DNA from: Kiritimatiellia bacterium
GTDB lineage: Bacteria > Verrucomicrobiota > Kiritimatiellia > RFP12 > UBA1067
Assembly: GCA_017628165.1 (NCBI GenBank)
Contig: JAGBZQ010000113.1
Location: 1-9,558, forward strand
Length of the DNA: 9,558 nucleotides
Reading direction: 5' to 3'
In this document: positions 1 to 5,972 of the stretch, piece after piece
Layout: each line of letters opens with the position of its first letter
How positions within the stretch are numbered: position 1 is the stretch's first letter
Translations under genes and position numbers: made by a program
Notes under the pieces: model-generated
The model's database searches: none
The model's input: the letters and a program-made list of their open reading frames with translations, nothing else
Told to the model about the DNA's origin: nothing

Positions 1-426
1 ACGCTCCATGTGGGGCCTGGGACATTTCGCCCGGTGAAGGCTGACAATATCGAGGACCATCACATGGACTTTGAGGCCTTTAATGTGACGCCGGAGGCCG
101 CAGAGGCGATAAACGCGTGCAAGGCGCGAAAGGGCCGCGTCTTTTGCGTAGGCTCCACGACTGTAAGAACGCTTGAGACGATTGCCGCCGCCTCAGAGGA
201 CGGGCGCATTGTTCCCGGTTCCGGAGCAAGCGATATTTTCATTTATCCTCCATACCGCTTCAAAGTTTGCGATGCCATGCTCACGAATTTTCACCTGCCG
301 CAGTCCACGCTTCTCATGATGGTGTCTGCGCTTGCTGGGCGTGAGCGCATGCTTTGTGCATATTCAATGGCGGTCAGAAACAACTATATGTTCTTTAGCT
401 ACGGAGATTGCATGCTAATCGTCTGA
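1..426 (+). CDS. queA: S-adenosylmethionine:tRNA ribosyltransferase-isomerase QueA, 3' part only
   Basis: QueA moves the ribosyl part of S-adenosylmethionine onto preQ1 at wobble position 34 of GUN-anticodon tRNAs (Tyr, His, Asn, Asp), giving epoxyqueuosine, the penultimate step of queuosine synthesis in the cytoplasm. Only the last 141 codons are here; the reading frame is open from base 1, so the GTG at 10 is an internal valine codon, not a start. Family blocks read in order are HVGPGTFRPV, NIEDHHMDFE, VGSTTVRTLE, DIFIYPPYRFKV, TNFHLPQSTL and the closing FFSYGD. The protein stops soon after FFSYGD, without the tail of about a dozen residues found in the E. coli enzyme, as in shorter QueA proteins. 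The next gene begins 21 bases later in the same frame, with only the TGA at 424-426 between them. Identification is secure; the N-terminal half lies outside the window. Confidence 0.96.
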   Translation, partial: TLHVGPGTFRPVKADNIEDHHMDFEAFNVTPEAAEAINACKARKGRVFCVGSTTVRTLETIAAASEDGRIVPGSGASDIFIYPPYRFKVCDAMLTNFHLPQSTLLMMVSALAGRERMLCAYSMAVRNNYMFFSYGDCMLIV

Positions 427-437
427 TTTGCTATAAT
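408..437 (+). promoter_or_regulatory. Extended -10 sigma70-type promoter for the PAS-rluA-tyrS run
   Basis: The sequence shows a perfect TATAAT at 432-437 preceded by TG at 429-430, which is the TGnTATAAT extended -10 consensus. A poor -35-like TTGCAT lies at 408-413 with an 18-base spacer; extended -10 promoters do not need a strong -35. It overlaps the last codons of queA. Transcription would be expected to start near base 444, leaving about 4 bases before the ATG at 448. That start site is an inference from usual promoter geometry, not something visible in the sequence. Confidence 0.6.
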
Positions 438-447
438 ATCTGGCAAT

Positions 448-1164
448 ATGTCCATGTTTGTGCCTAAAGATCGTAAATCACTTTTCCGCCAGTTTTTGGC
501 CGGAATGTATGATGCTGTTGTTATAACCGACCCTAACGGTCATATCATAGAGATCAATCCTCGTGCCGAGGAGCATTTCGGCTATACGCTGGATGAGGTG
601 GTGGATAAGCCCATTTCATTTTATATTCCGGGGTTGGCCGCAGAAATCGTCAAGCGCATCCGCAGGGGGCTTGAGGATGGGCGTCACATGATGATTGACG
701 CAAACGGGCGCAATAAGGATGGCTCTAAGTTTTTCTGCGAAGTTGCCGTTTCGATGATTGATCTTGTGGAGCCAGAGGATCTCGTCTTTACCATCCGAAA
801 TGTTGAGCGCCGCCGTCGTATCCGCGATATTCTCCGTTCAAAGGAGAGTGCGTTTGAGATTTCGCATGCAGCGCTCTTTTCATGTGACGCAGACGGTCAG
901 TTTACAAATGTGAACAAGGCGTTCCTTGAGATGTTCGGCTTCGAAAGTGTCGATGAGGTTGAGGGGCGCAAGTTTGCGGATATCATGTCAGACGATCCGC
1001 TTCCCGCTAATTTCGCCAAGGCGCTCGCTGGAGAGTCGTCTCTCGTGGGGATCGTGGCCGAGACCGGTGAGAGCGCCGCTTCCGAGGAGGTGGAAGTCTC
1101 TCTCGTTCCGGATTACGACGGCCCCAAGATCAAGGGCGTAGTTGGCAGTGTAATCAAGCTTTAA
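448..1164 (+). CDS. Tandem PAS-domain protein without an output domain
   Basis: A 238-residue soluble protein with two PAS sensor folds. PAS 1 covers about residues 14-120 (GMYDAVVITDPNGHIIEINP, then FGYTLDEVV and a DGSKFFCEVAVS strand). A basic helical linker follows at about 118-135 (ERRRRIRDILRSKE). PAS 2 covers about 136-238 (FSCDADGQFTNVNKAFLEMF onward). No kinase, GGDEF, EAL, HTH or transmembrane segment is seen, and no LOV-type flavin cysteine motif, so ligand and partner are unknown. It could act as a protein-protein sensor or adaptor. The start must be 448 or the ATG at 454, because no start codon lies between the queA stop and 448. There is no Shine-Dalgarno sequence, but an extended -10 promoter ends 10 bases before the ATG. 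Its stop shares one base with the next gene's ATG (TAATG), suggesting translational coupling to the pseudouridine synthase. The PAS assignment is firm; the role is not. Confidence 0.85.
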   Translation: MSMFVPKDRKSLFRQFLAGMYDAVVITDPNGHIIEINPRAEEHFGYTLDEVVDKPISFYIPGLAAEIVKRIRRGLEDGRHMMIDANGRNKDGSKFFCEVAVSMIDLVEPEDLVFTIRNVERRRRIRDILRSKESAFEISHAALFSCDADGQFTNVNKAFLEMFGFESVDEVEGRKFADIMSDDPLPANFAKALAGESSLVGIVAETGESAASEEVEVSLVPDYDGPKIKGVVGSVIKL

Positions 1165-2087
1165 TGAAAATGCGTACTGCACCACAGCATCAAGCCGGCA
1201 TGACGGCGTTGACCGTCAACAAGCCCGATCCAAAGGTTCTTCAGGATTTTCTGGCGCTCAAGTTTGCGCTTTCGCGCCGTACGGCCAAGGCCGTGGTGGA
1301 TGGGCGTAGCGTATGGGTGAACCGCAAGTGCATCTGGATGGCGCGCCATACTCTCAAGACAGGCGATTTGATTGAGATTCCCTCGCAGGTGGTGAAGGGC
1401 GCGCTCAGGCAGGGCGGCTCCGATTCTTCCGGCAAGGTTGCTGCTGTGAGCGTGGCTTCCAAGCGCCATGTGCGCGTTCTCTGGTCGGACGAGTCATATC
1501 TTGTGTGCGATAAGCCTTCTGGGATGATAAGCTCGCAGGAGCCAGGCTCTGCTGAGCACATTCTGCGCGTGCAGGAGAACATTCCTACGCTTGTTGCTGT
1601 TCATCGCATTGACCGCGATACTACAGGCTGTCTTCTTTTCGCCAAGAATCATGCCGCATTTGAGGCGGCGGTGGAAAAATTCAAAGTCCATGGCGTCAAG
1701 AAGATTTACAGCGCCGTTGTGGCCGGGCGCTTCAAGCATGTCCGCCAGACGATTGACGCCGAGCTTGACGGCCAGGCTGCCGTATCCAAGGTTATTCGTG
1801 AAGCTGTTGGTGATGAAGCGAGTTTCCTTAAGGTGGTTATAGAAACCGGGCGCACCAATCAGATTCGCCGTCATCTTGCTTCGATACGCCACCCCATCGT
1901 GGGTGACAGAACGTTTGGTCTTAAAAATGCGCGCGATCCGCGGCTTATGCGCGTTGCGCGTCACATGCTTCACGCATCGACGCTTGAGCTTCCGCATCCG
2001 CTTAAGCTCAAGGAATCTATCAAGGTCCATTCGCCTCTGCCGGCCGATTTTCGTGCGGCATTGAAACTTTTCGATATGGGAAAATAG
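1164..2087 (+). CDS. RluA-family RNA pseudouridine synthase with N-terminal S4 domain
   Basis: This enzyme isomerises specific uridines in rRNA or tRNA to pseudouridine. The 307-residue protein has an S4-like RNA-binding region at about residues 25-75 (LQDFLALKFALSRRTAKAVVDGRSVWVN...LKTGDLIEI) and an RluA catalytic domain from about 100 to the end. The catalytic motif is HRIDRDTTG at 147-155, with D150 as the expected nucleophile. The second signature, GRTNQIRRHLASIRHPIVGD, lies at 229-248. S4 plus catalytic domain is the RluC/RluD-like arrangement, but the target uridine cannot be told from sequence, so no symbol is given. The ATG at 1164 overlaps the PAS stop and has no visible Shine-Dalgarno, consistent with re-initiation by ribosomes finishing the PAS gene. 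ATGs at 1170 and 1200 are possible alternative starts and would remove only residues ahead of S4. tyrS follows after 20 bases. Confidence 0.92.
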   Translation: MKMRTAPQHQAGMTALTVNKPDPKVLQDFLALKFALSRRTAKAVVDGRSVWVNRKCIWMARHTLKTGDLIEIPSQVVKGALRQGGSDSSGKVAAVSVASKRHVRVLWSDESYLVCDKPSGMISSQEPGSAEHILRVQENIPTLVAVHRIDRDTTGCLLFAKNHAAFEAAVEKFKVHGVKKIYSAVVAGRFKHVRQTIDAELDGQAAVSKVIREAVGDEASFLKVVIETGRTNQIRRHLASIRHPIVGDRTFGLKNARDPRLMRVARHMLHASTLELPHPLKLKESIKVHSPLPADFRAALKLFDMGK

Positions 2088-2094
2088 GTGGGAG
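2086..2094 (+). promoter_or_regulatory. Shine-Dalgarno sequence of tyrS with unusually long spacing
   Basis: The purine-rich AGGTGGGAG begins within the stop codon of the pseudouridine synthase. From its last base there are 13 bases to the tyrS ATG at 2108, longer than the usual 5-9. No better ribosome-binding sequence lies closer, and the ATG at 2108 gives the expected TyrRS N-terminus, so this is the likely site although it may be weak. Confidence 0.45.
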
Positions 2095-2107
2095 AATAAT
2101 TCGCAAT

Positions 2108-3373
2108 ATGAAACTGCTTGAAGAATTGAAAGTCCGTGGATTGGTGGAAGCGTTGACCGATCCCGATATTGAGAAAACGTTGGATGCGCCCGCGACGATT
2201 TATTGCGGCTTCGATCCAAGCGCCAGGAGTCTGCAGGCCGGCAACCTTGTTTCCATTATGGTGCTCAAGCGTTTTCAGATGGCAGGCCACAAGATTATCG
2301 CCCTTGTCGGCGGCGCCACAGGCCTCATTGGAGATCCGAGCGGCAAGTCTGCCGAGCGCAATATGCTCACGCTTGAGCAGGTGGAGGAGAACAAGCGCGG
2401 CATCCGCGAGAACCTTTCGCGCATTCTCGATTTCGACGGTCCCAATGCCGCCGTCATGGTGGATAATTACGACTGGTACAAGGGGACGAGCGCCATTGAG
2501 TTTCTGCGCGATATCGCGATCAATTTCCGCGTCCCGCAGATGCTTGCCAAGGAGAGTGTAAAGAAGCGTCTTGAGGCTTCGGACGGGGCGCTCACCTTTA
2601 CGGAGTTCTCTTATCAGATTCTTCAGGGCAATGACTTTTTGCATCTTTACGATAATTACGGCTGCACCCTTGAGATCGGCGGAGCTGACCAGTGGGGCAA
2701 TATCACGGCCGGAACGGACCTTGTCCACCGCATGCGCGGCAAGACGGTTTACGGGCTTACGTTCCCGCTGCTTCTTGATTCTGCAGGGCGCAAGTTTGGA
2801 AAGTCCGAGGGCAACGCGCTCTTTATGGACGCTTCGATGACGAGCGTCTATGATTGGTATCAGTATTTCCTCAGAGCGTCCGACAATGATGTCATTCGCT
2901 ATTTGAAGGTCTTTTCGCTCAAGACGCTTGATGAGATTGCAGAACTTGAGGCGCGCATGAAGGAGAATCCCGAGGCGCGTATTCCGCAGAAGGCTCTGGC
3001 GGAGGAGATTACGCGCCTTGTTCACGGAGAGGCGGCGCTTATCGCAGCTCAGGGCGCAACGGCGACTCTTTTCGGCGGCGATGTTTCCGGCAAGAGCGCA
3101 GATGAGCTTGAAGCGATCTTCAAGGATGTTAAGTCTGCGGAGCTTCCTGTGGCGGAGATCGTTGGCAAGAACGTGTTTGCGGTTGCTGCTGCCGCCGGAA
3201 TGTTTAAGTCAAACGGCGAGGCGCGCCGCATGGCTCAGCAGGGCGGTCTTTCCCTCAACGGATCAAAAGTGGATGACAAGCGTGTTTTCGCCGCTGATGA
3301 TTTGGTCGAGGGTAGACTTGCGGTCCTTAAGCAGGGCAAGAAGGGGAACTTTCTTTTGAAGGCAAAAGCGTGA
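2108..3373 (+). CDS. tyrS: Tyrosyl-tRNA synthetase
   Basis: TyrRS activates tyrosine with ATP and charges tRNA-Tyr; it is a cytoplasmic class I synthetase working as a dimer. The 421-residue length is normal for the bacterial family. Domains in order: Rossmann catalytic domain about 30-230 with GFDP (34-37), LVGGATGLIGDPSGK (66-80) and the tyrosine-pocket residues Y169, Q173, D176 and Q195 (motifs FSYQILQGND and ADQWGN); KMSKS-equivalent KFGKS at 229-233; helical anticodon-binding region about 250-340; S4 RNA-binding domain about 346-410 (SNGEARRMAQQGGLSLNGSKV). The HIGH motif is replaced by QAGN at 43-46, and the nearby ATP-contacting threonine is serine (S38). The second His to Asn change is known in the family; Gln at the first position is less usual. 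Everything else is intact, so an active enzyme is expected. The stop overlaps the next start (GTGA). Confidence 0.96.
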   Translation: MKLLEELKVRGLVEALTDPDIEKTLDAPATIYCGFDPSARSLQAGNLVSIMVLKRFQMAGHKIIALVGGATGLIGDPSGKSAERNMLTLEQVEENKRGIRENLSRILDFDGPNAAVMVDNYDWYKGTSAIEFLRDIAINFRVPQMLAKESVKKRLEASDGALTFTEFSYQILQGNDFLHLYDNYGCTLEIGGADQWGNITAGTDLVHRMRGKTVYGLTFPLLLDSAGRKFGKSEGNALFMDASMTSVYDWYQYFLRASDNDVIRYLKVFSLKTLDEIAELEARMKENPEARIPQKALAEEITRLVHGEAALIAAQGATATLFGGDVSGKSADELEAIFKDVKSAELPVAEIVGKNVFAVAAAAGMFKSNGEARRMAQQGGLSLNGSKVDDKRVFAADDLVEGRLAVLKQGKKGNFLLKAKA

Positions 3374-4476
3374 AGACGATAGAAAAATACGTATTCACAT
3401 CTTTCTTGTCGAGCTTCCTGCTCGCGTTTGTGGTGCTTACCTTTGTTCTGACTATCGGCCTTCTTGTGCAGATCGTGGGATATATCATAGATGGTATGCC
3501 CATGGGGCTTGTAGGTAAGTTTGCGGCGATAAGTTTCCCTGAGACTCTGCAATGGACGATTCCGCTTGCGCTTCTTGTTTCAAGCGTTCTGGTGTTCTCT
3601 CGCCTTTCTGCCGACAGCGAGATCGCGGCCATGCGATCTTGCGGGGTAAATCTTCTGTCTGTGATGAAGTATCCCATTGTCTTTGCTTGTGCTCTTACAC
3701 TGGCGGGAATCTTTATCAACAATGAAATTGCGCCGCGCGGGCATGAGATCAGGCGTCAGCTCACATCGGATCTTTCGGTGGGAGATATTTTTGACCTTAT
3801 CGAGCCTGGGCGTAAGGTGACGGATTTCCCGAATGTGACGCTTTATGTGGGGCGCAAGGAGGGGCGCTGGCTTTACGATATCACGGCCACGGACGTTTCC
3901 GATACGAATGTGGTACGCACGCTTAGAGCTCAGAAGGCGCTTGCGACAGGCGAGGGTGATGACGTGGCTCTTGAGCTTTACGGAGTCAAGATCGATCCGA
4001 TAGAGTCCAACAGGGATGGTATGGCCACGGGCGCGTATGTCCATTATCCTGTGCAGGTTAAGCGCAAGAAGTATACGAAGAAGATGAAGGATTTTCGCTT
4101 CTTTGAACTTGCGGAGAGAATTTCCAAGGATGCCGAAGCGGTCCGCAGCATTGAGAAGGATGGCGCTTCAGAAGGATTGAAGCGTATGCGTGAGGATCTT
4201 TCGAAGCATAGGGTTGAGATGTCAAAGCGTTTTGTTTTTGCGATGGCATCAATTTGCTTTGTGCTAGTGGGGATACCGCTTGGCATCCGCTCGCAGCGTA
4301 AGGAGTCCACCATAGGGATGGCAATTTCGCTTGCGATCGCGCTCGGATACTATCTTGTCGTGATGCTTATGCTCAGCTTGCATAAGCATTATTCCGTATA
4401 CCCCGAGTATTTGATATGGTTCCCGGTTATAGTGTGTTTGGCTCTCTCGGTGTGGTTCGTCAAAAAGAACCTTTAA
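3370..4476 (+). CDS. LptF/LptG-family (YjgP/YjgQ) lipopolysaccharide export permease
   Basis: LptF and LptG form the inner-membrane permease that, with the LptB ATPase, extracts lipopolysaccharide from the membrane and passes it to the Lpt bridge. The 368-residue protein has the family layout: TM1 about 12-40; TM2 about 56-77 followed by the hallmark SRLSADSEIAAMRSCGV; TM3 about 100-120; a periplasmic beta-rich domain about 125-280; then TM4 about 286-306 containing the conserved GIPLG, TM5 about 314-335 and TM6 about 344-365, ending in lysines. Translation starts at a GTG overlapping the tyrS stop, with GAAGG at 3358-3362 spaced 7 bases away, so the two genes are coupled. lptF and lptG often sit side by side, but only one copy is present here, so the partner must lie elsewhere. 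Whether this is the F or the G subunit cannot be decided. It implies a diderm cell envelope. Confidence 0.9.
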   Translation: MKTIEKYVFTSFLSSFLLAFVVLTFVLTIGLLVQIVGYIIDGMPMGLVGKFAAISFPETLQWTIPLALLVSSVLVFSRLSADSEIAAMRSCGVNLLSVMKYPIVFACALTLAGIFINNEIAPRGHEIRRQLTSDLSVGDIFDLIEPGRKVTDFPNVTLYVGRKEGRWLYDITATDVSDTNVVRTLRAQKALATGEGDDVALELYGVKIDPIESNRDGMATGAYVHYPVQVKRKKYTKKMKDFRFFELAERISKDAEAVRSIEKDGASEGLKRMREDLSKHRVEMSKRFVFAMASICFVLVGIPLGIRSQRKESTIGMAISLAIALGYYLVVMLMLSLHKHYSVYPEYLIWFPVIVCLALSVWFVKKNL

Positions 4477-4491
4477 TCATAAAAGACCCTA

Positions 4492-4520
4492 TTGACGAGG
4501 CGTCGCGGATTTGGTATCAT
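4492..4520 (+). promoter_or_regulatory. Sigma70-type promoter for tRNA-CAU and the downstream helicase gene
   Basis: A -35 hexamer TTGACG (4492-4497) and a -10 hexamer TATCAT (4515-4520) are separated by the ideal 17 bases; each matches consensus at five of six positions. A TG at 4512-4513 adds an extended -10 element. Transcription should begin near 4527, giving a leader of about 23 bases before the mature tRNA at 4550, which RNase P would remove. The element lies just after the permease stop codon and no other promoter is visible before the tRNA. Confidence 0.8.
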
Positions 4521-4549
4521 ATCTACTCGTTGTGTTAAGCAGTGCTTTT

Positions 4550-4625
4550 GGCGAGATAGCTCAGTTGGTAGAGCGCAGGACTCATAAGCCTAAGGTCAAG
4601 GGTTCGATCCCCTTTCTCGCCACCA
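4550..4625 (+). tRNA. tRNA with CAU anticodon (elongator Met, or Ile2 if lysidine-modified)
   Basis: A complete 76-base cloverleaf with encoded CCA. Acceptor stem: GGCGAGA (4550-4556) with TCTCGCC (4615-4621), all seven pairs intact, discriminator A4622, CCA 4623-4625. D-arm: GCTC/GAGC (4559-4562, 4571-4574). Anticodon loop: CTCATAA (4581-4587), anticodon CAU at 4583-4585. T-arm: AAGGG TTCGATC CCCTT (4598-4614). The G1-C72 pair and lack of three stacked G-C pairs in the anticodon stem rule out initiator tRNA. The anticodon stem (4576-4580 with 4588-4592) has only three Watson-Crick pairs, with C27/A43 and A31/G39 mismatched at its ends. CAU tRNAs are read as Met or, when TilS makes lysidine-34, as Ile; sequence alone does not settle this here. 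Met is the default call. Confidence 0.93.
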
Positions 4626-4651
4626 TTTCATTCCCACATTTGTCTGTAGCC

Positions 4652-4657
4652 GAGGTG
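4652..4657 (+). promoter_or_regulatory. Shine-Dalgarno sequence of the DEAD-box helicase gene
   Basis: GAGGTG lies 8 bases ahead of the ATG at 4666. It is the strongest and best-spaced ribosome-binding sequence in the window and fixes the helicase start. It sits in the 40 bases between the tRNA CCA end and the gene, so it stays on the mRNA fragment left after the tRNA is cut out. Confidence 0.75.
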
Positions 4658-4665
4658 TTTTAATT

Positions 4666-5964
4666 ATGTTTGAAGGCAATATTTTCGGGAAACTCGATCA
4701 GAAGCTCCAGCACGCCATTTCTGATGCCGGCTATAAAGTTCCTACTCCCATTCAGGAGGCGGCCATTCCTTCTCTTCTTCTGGGGCGAGATATTATCGGC
4801 TGCGCACAGTCTGGTACGGGCAAGACGGCGGCCTTTATGCTGCCGCTTCTGAATAGGCTCATAAAGATTCGCAAACCCCGCCATATCGGCCACCCGCGTG
4901 TTCTTGTTCTTTCTCCTACGCGCGAGCTTGCCGCCCAAACTGCGGAGAATGTGAGGGCCTACTCCAGGCATGCGTCCATTCCTTTTGCCTGTGTTTTCGG
5001 CGGAGTTTCTCAGTACGGTCAGATAAAGGAGATCAAGAAGGGGGCGGAGGTGCTTATTGCCTGCCCAGGGCGTCTGATGGACTTGATGACACAGGGGATA
5101 ATTTATCTGGACAAGGTGGAATGCTTCGTTCTTGATGAGGCGGACAGAATGCTTGATATGGGATTTCTTCCCGATATTAAGCGTATCATTTCCAAGCTTC
5201 CGCGTGTGAGGCAATCGCTCTTTTTCTCTGCTACCATGTCCCCGCCGATGCGCAAGCTCGCCGCAGAGCTCGTTACCGATCCTGTGGAGATTACGATTGC
5301 GCCAGAGGCCCCCACCGTTGAAAAGATAAATCAGCGTGTTATGATGGTGGAGAAGTCCCAGAAGGATTCGCTTCTTCTGCATCTTCTTCAGACGCATCCC
5401 GAGTGGACGAAAGTCATCGTCTTCGCGAAGATGCGCCACGGTGCCGACAGGGTCAACAAGAAGCTTTTTCGCGCTAAGATACCTTCTGCCGCGATCCACT
5501 CCGACAAGACTCAGAATCAGCGCACTCGCGCGCTTGAGGGGTTCAGGCGCGGAGAAGTGCGTGTTCTCGTGGCCACTGACATCGCCAGCAGAGGTATTGA
5601 TGTTCCGGATGTATCCTGTGTTGTCAATATGGAGCTTCCGCTTGAGAGCGAAAGTTATGTCCATCGAATAGGCCGCACTGCACGCGCAGGCGAATCGGGC
5701 GCCGCAATCAGTTTCGTATCCGGAAGTGAGCGTGCGCAGCTTAAGGCGGTGGAGCGCTTCATCAAGAAGACTATTCCGGTGGATCGTGACCATCCCTTTC
5801 ATAGCACGGATGCTGACGTTAAGAGCGGCAAGGAGGGCGAAGGGCTCGCTCCTGCGCCGTGGATTCATCCGGCCAACCGCAACAAAGCGAACCGCAAGCG
5901 CAACGGGCGCAAGTCGTTTCTCGGCCGCAGGCAGCCTGACTTCGGGCAGAAGCACAACGATTGA
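4666..5964 (+). CDS. RhlE-like DEAD-box ATP-dependent RNA helicase
   Basis: DEAD-box proteins use ATP to unwind short RNA duplexes in ribosome assembly, mRNA decay or cold growth. In this 432-residue protein all core motifs are visible: Q motif with VPTPIQ (25-30), Walker A AQSGTGKT (47-54), Ia PTRELAAQ (84-91), GG (112-113), Ib CPGRL (133-137), DEAD (157-160), SAT (188-190), IV VIVFA (250-254), V VATDIASRGID (302-312) and VI HRIGRTARAG (333-342). Motif Ib has Cys where Thr is usual, a variant I recall in other RhlE-like proteins. IHSDKTQNQRTRALEGF and the DHPFH segment near 375 support RhlE affinity. The last 30 residues are rich in Arg, Lys and Asn, a typical RNA-binding tail, shorter than in many relatives. 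The gene lies directly behind the tRNA with no terminator between them, and its stop falls at the start of ligA. The exact RNA substrate is unknown. Confidence 0.93.
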   Translation: MFEGNIFGKLDQKLQHAISDAGYKVPTPIQEAAIPSLLLGRDIIGCAQSGTGKTAAFMLPLLNRLIKIRKPRHIGHPRVLVLSPTRELAAQTAENVRAYSRHASIPFACVFGGVSQYGQIKEIKKGAEVLIACPGRLMDLMTQGIIYLDKVECFVLDEADRMLDMGFLPDIKRIISKLPRVRQSLFFSATMSPPMRKLAAELVTDPVEITIAPEAPTVEKINQRVMMVEKSQKDSLLLHLLQTHPEWTKVIVFAKMRHGADRVNKKLFRAKIPSAAIHSDKTQNQRTRALEGFRRGEVRVLVATDIASRGIDVPDVSCVVNMELPLESESYVHRIGRTARAGESGAAISFVSGSERAQLKAVERFIKKTIPVDRDHPFHSTDADVKSGKEGEGLAPAPWIHPANRNKANRKRNGRKSFLGRRQPDFGQKHND

Positions 5965-5972
5965 GCGATTTT

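Noticed and set aside
926..1141. Alternative + strand open frame inside the PAS gene
   Set aside because: It is very rich in Arg and Ser, as expected for an out-of-frame reading, and the PAS frame has clear domain motifs.
1970..3025. Reverse-strand open frame (351 codons) across the rluA-type gene and tyrS
   Set aside because: It spans two well-supported genes on the other strand and the translation has no family signature.
4454..4474. GGTTC/GAACC hairpin with an 8-base loop followed by TTT at the end of the permease gene
   Set aside because: The stem has only five pairs, the T-run is three bases, and it overlaps the last codons. Too weak to call a terminator.
4537..4549. AAGC-AGT-GCTT followed by T's just ahead of the tRNA
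   Set aside because: A four-pair stem in the tRNA leader is too weak to terminate and would stop the tRNA's own transcript; more likely plain leader sequence.
4660..5955. Long reverse-strand open frame (431 codons) covering the helicase gene
   Set aside because: It mirrors a gene with every DEAD-box motif on the + strand. The sense gene rarely uses TTA, CTA or TCA codons, which leaves the antisense frame open. The translation shows no recognisable domain and no ribosome site.
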